A DNA stretch of 64,000 nt from contig OY755039.1 of assembly GCA_963576565.1 (NCBI GenBank), positions 76,978,789 through 77,042,788 on the forward strand. The letters run 5' to 3'. The position numbers and the translations under genes were made by a program. Source of the stretch: Aspidapion aeneum. Lineage: Eukaryota > Arthropoda > Insecta > Coleoptera > Brentidae. Of this stretch, positions 54,500 to 64,000 are shown one piece after another. A model generated the notes under the pieces. It did no database searches. It was not told the DNA's origin and saw only the letters and a program-made list of their open reading frames with translations. The stretch's first letter is position 1, and each line of letters starts with the position of its first letter.

Positions 54500-55200
54500 G
54501 TTTGAGGTTTTTTCAAATTTTCTTAAAAACTAAGCTTCTAAGAGAAAAATGTATAATATACTTTATTGTAGACAATATAATTCCCTTTTCAACATGGTAT
54601 AACTTAATAAATTTAGACTAATAACAAGTTCTCCAGCGGCGTCCGTTAGTTGAAGTAATTAAAAAAAGTTGAAAAAATACCTATGTTTTTTCCAAGATTT
54701 ATTTAAGTTTTTTAAAAACTAGTATCTACAGAAAACCATGTATTACATTTTGGTATACTCAATAAAATTTCCTTCAAAATGACGTGTAACATGATTAAAT
54801 CGGTTGTATAAATAAAACTTCAGGGGCATCCGTAAATTAAAATAATTTTGAAAAAACAGAAAATAAACCATTTTTGTTACAAGTTTTATCTAATTTTCTC
54901 AAAAACCAAGCTTAACATGAAAAAACTTGTCCTACACTTTTTTGTAGACAGGAAAATTCCCTTTATAAAAATGTGAAACTTGGTGGGGTATGACTTATAG
55001 CAAACTCTCCAGCGACGTCAGTCAATGGGGGTGATTTCAACACATCATTAAAAAAAACATGTTTTTCATAGGTTTTATTCAATTTTCTTAAAAACCAAGT
55101 TCTTTATCAAAAAATATGTTTTATACTTCGCCATAGCCAATAAAATTTTATTTCAAACGATGTATAACAAAGTGGAAGTTATTTTATATTTACCGCTCCA
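54500..55200. repeat. About four tandem ~188-bp units
   Basis: Unit phases recur near 54517, 54707, 54895 and 55083, each with TTTTCTYAAAAACYAAGC, then a TTGTAGACA/ATTCCCTT part and a CTCCAGCG.CGTC part. Units are diverged by perhaps a quarter to a third. Confidence 0.6.
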
Positions 55201-55296
55201 GTCGTGGTCTTAATTTAAAGAAATTATTTAAGATCAATCCAATCTAATCAATTTTGTGTCTTATTAGCTTTTCGGTGTATAATAAAGAGCGGCGGA

Positions 55297-55486
55297 TAAA
55301 AGGTCGAAAGTACAAAAGGTCGAAAAAATAAGTTCGAAAGTACAAAAGGTCGAAAATACAAAAGGTCGAAATTACAAAAGGTCGAAAGTACAAAAGATCA
55401 AAAAACAAAAGGTCGAAAGTTTAAAAGGTCAAAAGTAGAAATGGTCGAAAGTACAAAAGATCGAAAGTACAAAAGATCGAAAGTAC
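55297..55486. repeat. 16-bp minisatellite, about 12 units
   Basis: The consensus is AAAAGGTCGAAAGTAC. Units vary from 14 to 16 bp, with changes such as GATC for GGTC. It lies inside the long-TIR element. Confidence 0.85.
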
Positions 55487-56342
55487 GGCCGCGGGTCCAC
55501 ATCGACTGGCAAGGTCAATTCGATTTGATACGGTAAATTTGTATTTTTAATATTTTGTTTTGTCGATTTTTACTGTTACTTTCTGCACAAAAATATTGCT
55601 TAGGGGAGGGGCCATGGCCCCTTTGCCCCTCCCCTTATAACCACCGGTGTTTTTTTGCTTTAAAGAACTTATTTAGATAAATCAAAATATCTAATCTAAT
55701 CAAAAAACAGTTTATTTTAATTTGGAGTATTTGTTATAACATTAACCTCACTTTGTAATATATCATTTAAAAAGAAATTGTCTCATCCTTAATAAAGAAT
55801 AAAGGCACATTTTTTTCTGAAAATCTTAGTTAGAAAAGATATTTAAATATGCAAGAGAAACTGATTATTTCAGTTATTTTTGAAAATAAGTTTATATTAG
55901 TACGCCCCTGAAGCCTTAAATATGGCAACAACCCGACATTTTAATAAAGTTTTTAAAAGAAAATGTTATGTTCTACAATAAAGTATGCTACATATTTTTT
56001 CCTAGAAAGTGTAGTTTTTGAGAAAATTTTGAAAAACCTATAATAAACATGTTTTTCCTAAATAATCCCAATTTACGTACGCCACTGAAGAGCTACTTGC
56101 TTTTCCTAACCTTATTGACCAATACATGGTTGGAAAGGGAATTTTATTCTCCACAAAAAACTGTTCTTTACAATTTTTGATAAAAAGATTAGTTTTCGAG
56201 AAAATTGCATAAAACTGAAAAAAACAGGTTTTTGGGGGTTTGGGGGGGGACTTTCGAGTTGGCAACAAAGATATTCGGATTCAGCGGGGTCAAATTTGGG
56301 GGAAATGGTCTGTTGCCAAAAAGTAATATGATTTGCTTCTAG

Positions 56343-57014
56343 ACCGAAAACGGAAAGCCTTTTATTTAAAATTAATGTCTTGTTTTGCCTACAGGTTAAA
56401 AAGAGAGTAGATTTTCAAAATTTTAAGTTAAGTTAAAATACCTATTACCCGTAACCCAAATGAGCGGAAAAACTAGTCTAACCAGTCTAATACTAATTTT
56501 GAATTATTGCAAAAATAATTGTAAAATTTATCTGGTTACACAACTTCAAACTTATTTTTTTTTTTTAAATATGAAATAATATTTTTTTTGATATTTTAGA
56601 ATTTTTCGAAAAGTGTGCATTTTTAATTGACGTTGGAAGATGTGCAATATGAAACCATGTATGAAATATGGAACCGTATTAAATGTATGAAACATGGAAT
56701 CTCTATATTTTTTGAGATGTAATCAAGAAAATTAAACTAATCACAAAAAATATTTAAAAACTTATTAAAACATATTCGCTCATTTCTAGAAAGAAACTTT
56801 CTTGCATGAAGGCATTTTGATCCTCTTTTAAGAACAAATAATGTTTTGTTTTTGATTAAAAAATTTTTAATAAAAAAACAAAGTTTTGCATTTCTTGTAA
56901 TTTGCTGCATAGTAAAAACGCATCACGTGATGGCCATGTATTTGCACCGGTTTTAAATGCAGCGTCACCTGATGCGTTTTTTGAATCGGGGTGGGCATGC
57001 ATTGGTGGAAACAG
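56343..57014. other. AT-rich intergenic DNA, nothing recognised
   Basis: No gene or bounded repeat could be supported. Confidence 0.4.
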
Positions 57015-57022
57015 GGTATAAG

Positions 57023-57155
57023 CAGTGGCGTAGCGTGGGGGGGGCGGCAAAGAAAACTAAAGACATCATGACCTTTTTTTTTGGTCGCAAGATTTTTATG
57101 GGCGCCCCTTTTAGCTGTCGGCCCCCCCTGTCCCTTCAGGCACGCTCCGCCGCTG
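57023..57155. mobile_element. hAT MITE, CAGTGGCGTAGCGTG ends
   Basis: The 133-bp element starts CAGTGGCGTAGCGTGGG and ends CACGCTCCGCCGCTG. The flanks GGTATAAG (57015-57022) and GGTGTAAG (57156-57163) are an 8-bp TSD with one change. The copy at 61391-61603 is of the same family. Confidence 0.85.
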
Positions 57156-57163
57156 GGTGTAAG

Positions 57164-58266
57164 TCGCTTGTAGTGTTTAAAATACTAGAAATAAATGGAT
57201 CCATAACGGATCTGATACCTTCCTATGCCTAGCTAGCCGATTACCACATTTCAAGACTTGACTTAGTGAAGTGATAACATATAACATATCAGCCTTGAAA
57301 ACAGTTTTTAGTAAATATCTCAGAACCTAAAGCTGTTACGAAGTTTTTGGTTATGACACAAATTATTTAGCGAAAAGTAGTCTACTATATTCCAAAAACC
57401 GTATATTGATGCGATGCTCCGTTAAAAAGTTATCATTTTTGAAAAAAAAATTATTGTCAAAAAGCTGTCATTAGCATTAATGGAGTTTTATCAAAATCTG
57501 AGATGAGAGTGTGGAACACTATTTTACCTGAAAATTTTATGAAAATCGGTTCAGCGGCTTAGGAACTATCGTGTGACGGACAGAGATAATGTACACACAC
57601 ACACACACACACCTACAGACAGACATCACGACGATATTGCTAGGATAGGTCAAAAACACTCAAATAACACATTTTGGGCATTATCTTAAAAAAAAAATTT
57701 CGTCGAAAATAATACCTTCTCTAGCCATTCCTATGGGCGCTAGGAAGGTAAAATTTAGTTTCTATTACTAAAACTTTCATCAAGATCCTTCAGAATGACG
57801 TGTCGCACACAATTTTTTATTGTGTTGATTTCCTCTATATCCCCTGAAAGCATCTTAACCCCCAAAAGTGCTCACACCCTGTATAATGACAGTGCAAAAC
57901 AAAAGTTTATTTCTTAAGTCCAATAGGCATAGTATAAAAATTGAGAATGTAACGTGGTTGTTTTTCTTCGCGAACAGTTTTACCGTTTTAGAGAGGGAAT
58001 GAATCACAGAAAAAAATTCTATCGTGAATTTATGTTTGTCTATTAATTCCTTCGCAATTCAAAATCGAGTGAAATCTGTCCACTATCAAACGGCTTAATA
58101 CTCGCGTGCTGTCTGATAGCCAATCGATATTTACTCTCTAGAATGTGTCCATCTGCTAGAAATTCTCTCAAGAACAACGCTCGAGAGTATTCCTTTTAAA
58201 TCGACGCGTAGGGTAAAGAGAGGAGTGGTGGACCACATTTTAGAATTTTGTGACTAAAACTTTGAT
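57164..58266. other. Dispersed-repeat debris with a CA microsatellite
   Basis: An ATGAAAATCGGTTCAGCGGC motif followed by a (CA)n run at about 57593-57612 and ACAGACAGACATC resembles the tails of the modular repeats at 14.4 and 60.2 kb. No gene is visible. Confidence 0.4.
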
Positions 58267-58375
58267 AACTAATATACAGGGTGTCCCAACTAAAAGGTAA
58301 CAGACGTTTTTTTGGGTATTTTTCGTGCGAAGTTAGAGAAACGCTCGGACACGTCGATTTTGTTGGCAAGGGGGA

Positions 58376-58427
58376 AGAACCGAACCGAACCGAACCGAAC
58401 CGAACCGAACCGAACCGAACCGAACCT
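58376..58427. repeat. (CCGAA)n microsatellite, about nine units
   Basis: A pure pentanucleotide tract makes open frames with PNRTE-type repeats in three frames on both strands; these frames are not genes. It lies about 110 bp inside an ACAGGGTGTCCC repeat terminus at 58274. Confidence 0.9.
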
Positions 58428-58646
58428 ATTCGCTATTTTAATTTTGGGGCAAGTTACCCCTAAAATAGAAACCGAGGTCAATACAAGCTCTTTAGAAAGG
58501 GCTTTTGTTGTACTTTCCAATCCTGTAAGTACTGTCTTTAAATTTTGACTGATCATTATTTAAAAAAAAAAAGTAGAAAATAAACAGATTTCTTTTGGCT
58601 ACAGTTTAGATTTAACAATAACATAGTGACAAATTATATATTTAAG

Positions 58647-59258
58647 CAGGGCTATCAAAATGGACGGGCCACGATCCTCCACTTTGTGGACGTCACATCA
58701 GGGGCTGATTTTTTTTTTGATGGTCACGTTACGACACAGCTGATTGTCTTTAAAATATTGAACTTGGAATGACGGTTCATGGATATTTGATTTTTTTTAA
58801 AATAAAGCCGTTTTTGAGATTGTTTTTACTTTATTCTGGCAGAACAATTTTTTTTAAATGTATAGTAAGCCCTAATTTTTCATAGCCGCTTCATAAGCTC
58901 ACACAAAAATTAAGTTTAAAGCACAAGCGAATGTGACAATCACATATGACAAAGTCAAATACATGTCAAATATAACAGTTGGCATGTCGTACATGGCGGG
59001 TAATTTGAATTCAAAATAAGGAATGCTAAATCTTGAAGATTTTAACCTTTTAATCATGTTGCTTCCTTACAAACTTTTGGTGGAATATCGGGATGGTGTC
59101 TGAGCATATTTCACTGAAATTTTGCGGAAATCTGTAGTGCCATTTTGAAAATATCATGAAAAAACATCTGACCTCCCATAAGACCCAATGTAAAATTCAG
59201 CCCCGGGAGAACAGCTGATTTTTTCAGGGTCGTGGCCTCTATTTTTGTGTTGGCCTTG
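58647..59258. mobile_element. 612-bp DNA transposon, 7-bp TSD family
   Basis: It starts CAGGGCTATCAAAATGG and ends GTTGGCCTTG, flanked by ATTTAAG at 58640-58646 and 59259-59265. This is the only uninterrupted copy of the family in the window. Confidence 0.85.
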
Positions 59259-59344
59259 ATTTAAGATTTAAAATTGTGCGCGATTATCAAAGATATCCAT
59301 GAAATGGAGATGTATACGCGCCACGATCTTATATCGAACTTAAA

Positions 59345-59820
59345 TATATAAAGGGTGTCCCATAACTTAGGGGCCATAGGCCATCAGGTAATAGAGAAGG
59401 TCAAGTCTGATAAAAAAGTTCCAATAATGCCTGGGTCAAAACTCTTTCTTTGTCGAGATACAGAGGTTCAAAGTTGGCAATTTTTTTAACTTTTTTGATA
59501 ATAACTTTTTAAAAAAACGCAGTAAAAATATGAAATTGGGTAGAGTCGTAGATTAGAACAGGAACAATAAATTGAAATAAAAATTATTTTGAAAAAAAAT
59601 TAGTCGGTCAATTTTTTTTAGAAAAAACTATTTTTTTGGTATAAACTTTTATAAATACCATATTCAACGCAATGTTTTTTTTTTACATTTTTTGTTAATA
59701 AAAACAAGTCTTTAGCAAGACATAATAATAAAATATTATTGATATTTTTTAAAAAATAAGCAAAAAAAATTTTTTTCATTATTTTTTATATGTTTTTGGA
59801 GGTTATTTTGACACCCTGTG
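59345..59820. mobile_element. Possible MITE with GGGTGTCCC ends
   Basis: AGGGTGTCCCATAAC at the left and TTATTTTGACACCCTGT at the right are weak inverted ends. The interior is AT-rich and non-coding. The boundaries are tentative. Confidence 0.35.
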
Positions 59821-59821
59821 T

Positions 59822-60260
59822 CCGTATCTGTTTTAATTTACGCCCTTTACACCCCTCACCTACTCCCTGTCACGTTTTTTTTTTATAAATTTATATTTTC
59901 TCCACATGAATTCTAAATCTGAAAACCGCATGTTCGTACCTGTTTTGGTTCCAAAGTTCTGAATTTACCCCCTTTACACCCCTTACCTACCCGTCCCGAC
60001 GGTTATTTTTTTTAATTATATTGTCTCCATATCAAATCATAAATCTGAATTACGCATTCTCGTATCTGTTTTGGTTCCAACATTGTGAATTTATCCCTTT
60101 TACACCCCTCAACCCCCTCCTCCCACCCAAATTTTTATAATATTGTATTGTCATGAGACCTACATAACTGTGCCAAATTTCATTAAAATCCGTTCCCGGA
60201 AGTGTGTCAAAAATGAATCTCAAGATTTGATAGACAGACAGCAGACAGTCTCTGTGATCG
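59822..60260. repeat. Second copy of the modular ~118-bp triplet repeat
   Basis: Three units near 59827, 59940 and 60065 share CTGTTTTGGTTCCAA, TTTACACCCCT and ACCTACYC parts. They are followed by CCAAATTTCATTAAAATCCG and a GACAGACAG tail, the same order as at 13980-14520. Confidence 0.55.
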
Positions 60261-60310
60261 CTTAATAAACAAGAAATATATTTGAAGGAAGTTCACGAGG
60301 TAAAAAGTTT

Positions 60311-60679
60311 TTACAAAAAAGTTTCACGGGCAAGACCTCAGAGGTAAAGGTAGCTCGGGGATGCGTTTCTGCCTCATTAGGCTTCATTCAGCCCTAGCAT
60401 AACCATAAAATGGAAGGAGATGAAATGATGATGTGAATATCTGAAAAGGAATATGAAATATGGTGTTTACTGAGGAGAGACCAACTGTCAATTTGCAGCT
60501 TCGGTCAGGGTTGCCTCAGTAAACACCATATTTCATATTCCTTTTCAGATATCCACATCATCATTTCATCTCCTTCCATTTTATGGTTATGCTCAGGCTG
60601 AATGAAGCCTAATGAGGCAGAAACGCGTCCCCGCGCTACCTTTACCTCTGAAGTCTTGCCCGTGAAACTCTTTTGTCAT
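60311..60679. mobile_element. Foldback hairpin element
   Basis: Two near-perfect inverted arms of about 165 bp (60311-60475 and 60514-60679) surround a 38-nt loop. The arms include ATGGAAGGAGATGAAATGAT and its complement. No TSD is clear. Confidence 0.75.
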
Positions 60680-60909
60680 AAATATATTTTTTACAAAACA
60701 AAAGTTGTTGACTTTTTCTTTACAGTGCAGCTAAAAAATAAATGGTGTACCTATGTGACACCCCACCTCACCAGATTTGTGATTATTTGCCGTCATACCA
60801 GCGAGCGGAGGGTTAAATGAATATGATTTCTTTTATTTAGTGGCTAATAAATTTTTATTATAAAATAAAATACAATTAAATTAAGATGCATTAATATTAT
60901 TTGTTAAAT

Positions 60910-61290
60910 TTAGTCTAAAGTACAAGAACCCTTAACAGCAAATAACTCTGATAGGATCGAGATATATAGATCTCCATACAAAACTTGATTAGTTGAGTCA
61001 AGTGCATTTAAGGAAGAGTTTACCGTATTAATAAACACCGTGGCCACATTTGATATTAATCTAATATGATCCCTAGATTTTTTTGTGTTTTCCGCCTTAA
61101 GTGCTGTTAACATAGTTGTAAGGTCAGCTAGTTTCTCCCTTATTAGAGAAAAAAAGTTAATTATAGAAATATTGTCATCACTAACAGCCCGAGCGTTCCT
61201 GGCGTCAATAGCAGTTTCTGAGTCGAACATGGAATTTAGTTTTGCTGGATCTAAAAGAGAAACAAACTTATGAGCGGTATTCGAAACCAT
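60910..61290 (-). CDS. Unknown 126-residue protein
   Basis: The longest ATG-initiated frame outside transposons in the window. It has an ordinary amino-acid mix without low complexity. The middle (about residues 40-75) reads SIINFFSLIREKLADLTTML and could form an amphipathic helix; no signal peptide, membrane segment or known motif is seen. An AATAAA-type signal follows on the minus strand near 60845-60855. The start is the first ATG after in-frame stops. I do not recognise it; a gene, an endogenized viral or transposon gene, or chance are all possible. Confidence 0.45.
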   Translation of the reverse strand: MVSNTAHKFVSLLDPAKLNSMFDSETAIDARNARAVSDDNISIINFFSLIREKLADLTTMLTALKAENTKKSRDHIRLISNVATVFINTVNSSLNALDSTNQVLYGDLYISILSELFAVKGSCTLD

Positions 61291-61335
61291 TTAAAATAAA
61301 TATCACATTTTGTAGGCAAGACAAAACTCTAGCAG

Positions 61336-61377
61336 TGTTCCATCAACCCGTTCGACGGTCATAAAACCGTCCAAAAA
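61336..61377. repeat. Inverted repeat partner of 63287-63328
   Basis: GTTCCATCAACCCGTTCGAC followed by GGTCATAAAACCGTCC is mirrored at 63287-63328 with few changes. Together they could mark the ends of a roughly 2-kb element enclosing a hAT MITE and a pogo-like element. Confidence 0.45.
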
Positions 61378-61390
61378 ACCCAATGCGCAC

Positions 61391-61603
61391 CAGTGGCGTA
61401 GCGTGGGGGTTCGCCCCCCCCCCCCCCCCGCCTCGAGGGTACTGGCGCCCCATGGGTGCCCGAAGCGCCCTAAGCGTTAGAAAGGAGCAGGGCCGGTAAA
61501 GGAAACTAAAGACATGATGACCTTTTTTTTTTTTTGGTCGCACTATTTTTGAGGGCGTCCTTTTAGCTGTCGGCCCCCCGCCCCGCCAGGCACGCAATGC
61601 AGT
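61391..61603. mobile_element. hAT MITE, CAGTGGCGTAGCGTG family
   Basis: It shares CAGTGGCGTAGCGTGGG, ACTAAAGACAT, TGACC(T)n GGTCGCA and TTTTAGCTGTCGGCCCCCC with 57023-57155, but is longer by about 80 bp. The right terminus is degenerate and the TSD is not clear. Confidence 0.65.
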
Positions 61604-61865
61604 ACGAGGAGTACGAGGACTGTTTTAAAACGGTTTGGGTTAGATGGAACGACCAAATAACTGTCCAAACACCGAATGCTGTTCGATTTACTTCAGGCAT
61701 GTGATCATATGCGAGAGAGTTAAATTCAAAGTCACTTGACTAAGAGAAAGGGTAGGTTTGGCCGTCTGGCATAAGGATAAATCGAAGGCAACGTATGAAT
61801 TCGAGAGCACGAAATTAAAGTTGCACACAAAAAGGACTACACAATTACATTGGATTATCATAATA

Positions 61866-62510
61866 CAGTGAAACCTCTCCTTGCGGACACCTCTAATAAG
61901 CGGACACTCCCTTTAGGCGGACAAATTTATTGGAACCCAGCTTTTCCCTATATCTTTACCTGTAAAATTCACTCCTATAACCGGACAGTCTAATAACCGG
62001 CCGCGGACAATTTTTTTTGGTTAAAAAATTCAGAAATCTCCCTTAACCGGACGCGAACCTCTGACAACTGGACGGAGCGCTGCACCTCATGGGCATAAAT
62101 ATTATGTAGTATGTTGGCAACAACGCACTCTGCATTCAGGGAATTACCTCTTTCCGTTTTAATTCGGAGACTGAATACTTCTCTCGCATTTACAAGATAT
62201 TTTATTCGGTGGGACTGTGTGTTTGATTTTTATTGTGCAGTTGGGTAATAGTAATAGATTTCTGTGAAGTGGCGCCTAGTAAAAAACTTCTTAGTTTACG
62301 TGAAAAAATGGAAGTTGTTAACGTTTCGGAGAAGGAACATCTATCAGCACGAAAGATCGCTGAAAAATTTAATATCAAAAAAACTCAATCAGCGGAAATT
62401 GTTAATAAATGTATGTTAAAATTTCGCAGTTCCCTCTCATAAGCGGACACCTCCAATAACCGGACAAAATCGACGGAACCGTGAGTGTCCGCTTATAGGA
62501 GGTTTCACTG
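61866..62510 (+). mobile_element. pogo/Tigger-like element with transposase remnant
   Basis: Inverted ends CAGTGAAACCTC...GAGGTTTCACTG are flanked by TA (61864-61865 and 62511-62512). Subterminal GCGGACA / TAAGCGGACACCTC words recur, as in Tigger elements. It is an internally deleted copy with only the DNA-binding start of the transposase. Confidence 0.85.
62269..62442 (+). pseudogene. N-terminal helix-turn-helix of a Tigger-type transposase
   Basis: APSKKLLSLREKMEVVNVSE, then LSARKIAEKFNIKKTQSAEI is the CENP-B/Psq-type helix-turn-helix that starts pogo/Tigger transposases. The codon before APSKK is GTG in a place where the family starts with ATG; an upstream non-ATG frame extends to 62233. 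The DDE catalytic domain is absent and the frame stops at 62440-62442. Confidence 0.7.
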
Positions 62511-62512
62511 TA

Positions 62513-63286
62513 TATTTTGAATTTTAGTTCTTTACAATGCAGATAAAATTACATTAATTTAATTTATATTTACAAACTATAAACCACTACAGACTGCCTA
62601 ATAAACTAAATATACCAAAAATTAAAACGAACTTGCAGTAGCACATATTTTTAGGCGAAACTTGTGAAAAAATGTTAATTTTTTCTAATATCACAAGATT
62701 TATGTGAAATTTATATATTTATTTATGTTTATTTTATAATTTAATTGTTACAAAATAGTTGTGAAATTACCTACATATTCAAAGTAACGATAGTAACAAA
62801 TATATAAAATTACTTAGTAGTCCAGTAACGATTATTAACGAGTATTCAAAAGAAACGAAAATCAACACATCTATCACCTGCTAAACTAGTTTTTCTTTAT
62901 CCAAGCAGGCTACATTCCACAGTCCCCTAGTAAAAAAAATTAAGAGGCTCTTGCAAAAAAATCAACAGATTGCACAATTTTCTTTGGAAATTTAAAAAAT
63001 ATTTGTATATTTACGTGGCTTACCCGGCATTTTGTCATTGGTTGTGAAACTCAATTTATTTTGACAAAAATTTAAATTTTTTGGGCTTTCACTGTTTTTT
63101 GAATTTTCTCAGAAAAATGTAAATTTAATGTAATTTTATGGTTTAATTTTTATCCCAGGTGATTCTAATGCGCCTGTCTGAAATCCTTGTATTTCAGAGG
63201 AGTCCGAAACCAGTTTAGGTTGCTTGATGGAACGGAAAACTGACTGTCCGATAACAGTACAACGTCGACCTGGAACGCAAAAAAGA
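62513..63286. other. AT-rich intergenic DNA, nothing recognised
   Basis: A 77-codon minus frame at 63215-63448 shows no domain. No gene, RNA or clear repeat could be supported before the inverted repeat at 63287. Confidence 0.4.
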
Positions 63287-63328
63287 TTTTTCGTACCGTT
63301 TTATGACCGTCGCACGCGTTGATGGAAC
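63287..63328. repeat. Inverted repeat partner of 61336-61377
   Basis: CCGTTTTATGACCGTCGCAC followed by GCGTTGATGGAAC mirrors the left copy. The words GATGGAAC also recur nearby at 61641 and 63224. Confidence 0.45.
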
Positions 63329-63745
63329 GAACTTACTAAGTCGGCAGTTGGAACTTGGCCGGCTAACCAAAAAAAGTGTCACTTCCTGCAACAAACTTTG
63401 CACAGTCGCTCTTAAGGCCCAAATGGTCAATTGAAGGCCTTGGTGCAAAAACCGGCCACGTGCTAAAATTCAAATTCGTGCGAAAGGAAACAAAAACTGT
63501 CTGAATTTGAAATCAAACTTGCAACTGTGCCAAATTTTGGTTCTAATATAGATATTATTGGTATCTATTATAATATGGCCCAGTATAAAATTGACATTTT
63601 GTAAAAATCACACCAAAAATTACACAGGTACACAAAAAAATATTTTTTGAAAACTGCCCTGGTAGTTTTGACTGATTTTTATATTTTTTGTTGTGCTGAA
63701 TCCAAATCTGCCAACCGTTTTTCTCTATCAGATTTTTTGCTAGGG
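63329..63745. other. Intergenic DNA, nothing recognised
   Basis: No feature could be supported. Confidence 0.4.
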
Positions 63746-64000
63746 TTAAAGAGGTTTACGGGGTTTATAACTCAACCATGGTAAAATAAGTCTAATTTTA
63801 TTTACAAAAAAAAGCGACCGTATATTTTGAAATATAGTTAATGAATAAATATTATAATTTACAAACATACTACGGATATAAAACCTGATAGGCATCAATT
63901 GTTGTTCTGGCGGGATCGATTCTTCTTCCCCAGAATACTTGTTTTCGTTTGTTGGATTACGTCTTTTTCTTCTGGGGTTTTCCGCATCAACAACCAGCAG
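63746..64000 (-). CDS. Partial open frame at the window edge, exon candidate
   Basis: The minus frame is open from the right edge to a TAA at 63746-63748. The part nearest the edge looks protein-like: DAENPRRKRRNPTNENKYSG, then EEESIPPEQQLMP, a basic cluster (possible nuclear localisation signal) followed by an acidic stretch. The composition changes to AT-driven residues after LMPIR. A donor-like CAG-GTTTTA sits at 63885/63884, so the exon may be 63885-64000 with an intron beyond. No domain is recognisable and the upstream part lies outside the window. Confidence 0.4.
   Translation of the reverse strand: MLVVDAENPRRKRRNPTNENKYSGEEESIPPEQQLMPIRFYIRSMFVNYNIYSLTIFQNIRSLFFVNKIRLILPWLSYKPRKPL

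Larger units (their letters stand above)
54251..56342. mobile_element. 2.1-kb long-TIR element with internal tandem repeats
   Basis: CTAGAAGCA...TATTACTTTTTGGCAA and a CCCCGCTGAATCCGAATATC block at the left are mirrored at the right, giving terminal inverted repeats of about 110 bp. Inside are tandem 188-bp units, a 16-bp minisatellite, and, near the right end, an inverted relative of the 188-bp unit. No transposase is visible. Confidence 0.65.

Noticed and set aside
58281..58556. Three overlapping frames rich in PNRTE or FGSVR repeats
   Set aside because: They are translations of the (CCGAA)n microsatellite in several frames and both strands.

Overview
This is a transposon-packed, AT-rich stretch of an animal nuclear genome, almost certainly an insect. 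The reasons are a Ty3/gypsy retrotransposon primed by an arthropod-type tRNA-Lys(CTT), RTE-like and LOA/I-like non-LTR remnants, hAT, pogo/Tigger and TA-flanked DNA elements, and no bacterial gene organisation. I see no complete host gene. The only non-transposon coding candidates are a 126-codon ORF of unknown function (60910-61290, minus), an open frame running off the right edge (63746-64000, minus), and a first-exon-like segment with a consensus splice donor (52348-52475, plus) that probably belongs to a DNA transposon.

Layout. 1-15 kb: a palindromic MITE, a tRNA-like gene (977-1048, minus), a hAT MITE, a 3.77-kb element with an 8-bp TSD (1779-5548), a 2.17-kb element with inverted ends (5984-8156), smaller MITEs and local repeats. 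15.5-17.8 kb: a non-LTR fragment (RT palm plus RNase H) split by a DNA transposon with 7-bp TSDs that itself holds a younger copy of its own family. 18959-34708: a 15.75-kb Ty3/gypsy provirus on the minus strand, with 3.0-kb LTRs, a 4-bp TSD (CTGT), a tRNA-Lys PBS, a G-rich PPT, a 5.2-kb leader, gag, a canonical -1 slippery site, and a pol broken by a frameshift and by a deletion in the RT palm. 34.7-45.9 kb: a recent rearrangement in which the 5' end of that provirus and its RTE-fragment flank occur again, once in direct and once in inverted orientation. The copies are nearly identical, far more alike than the two LTRs of the provirus.

46-64 kb: a TA-flanked MITE, a hAT MITE, a second RTE-like remnant lying between inverted repeats, a three-level nest of inverted-repeat elements (49371-50150), a TIR element with tandem 188-bp units and a 16-bp minisatellite (54251-56342), more hAT MITEs, another 7-bp-TSD element, a foldback hairpin, and a pogo-like element with a CENP-B-type helix-turn-helix remnant.

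The parts act mainly as insertion targets for one another. The provirus landed at the tip of an older repeat beside an RTE fragment; the resulting locus then underwent an inverted triplication with breakpoints in the RTE fragment and the proviral leader. All comparisons were made by eye; identities and family names are not database results.
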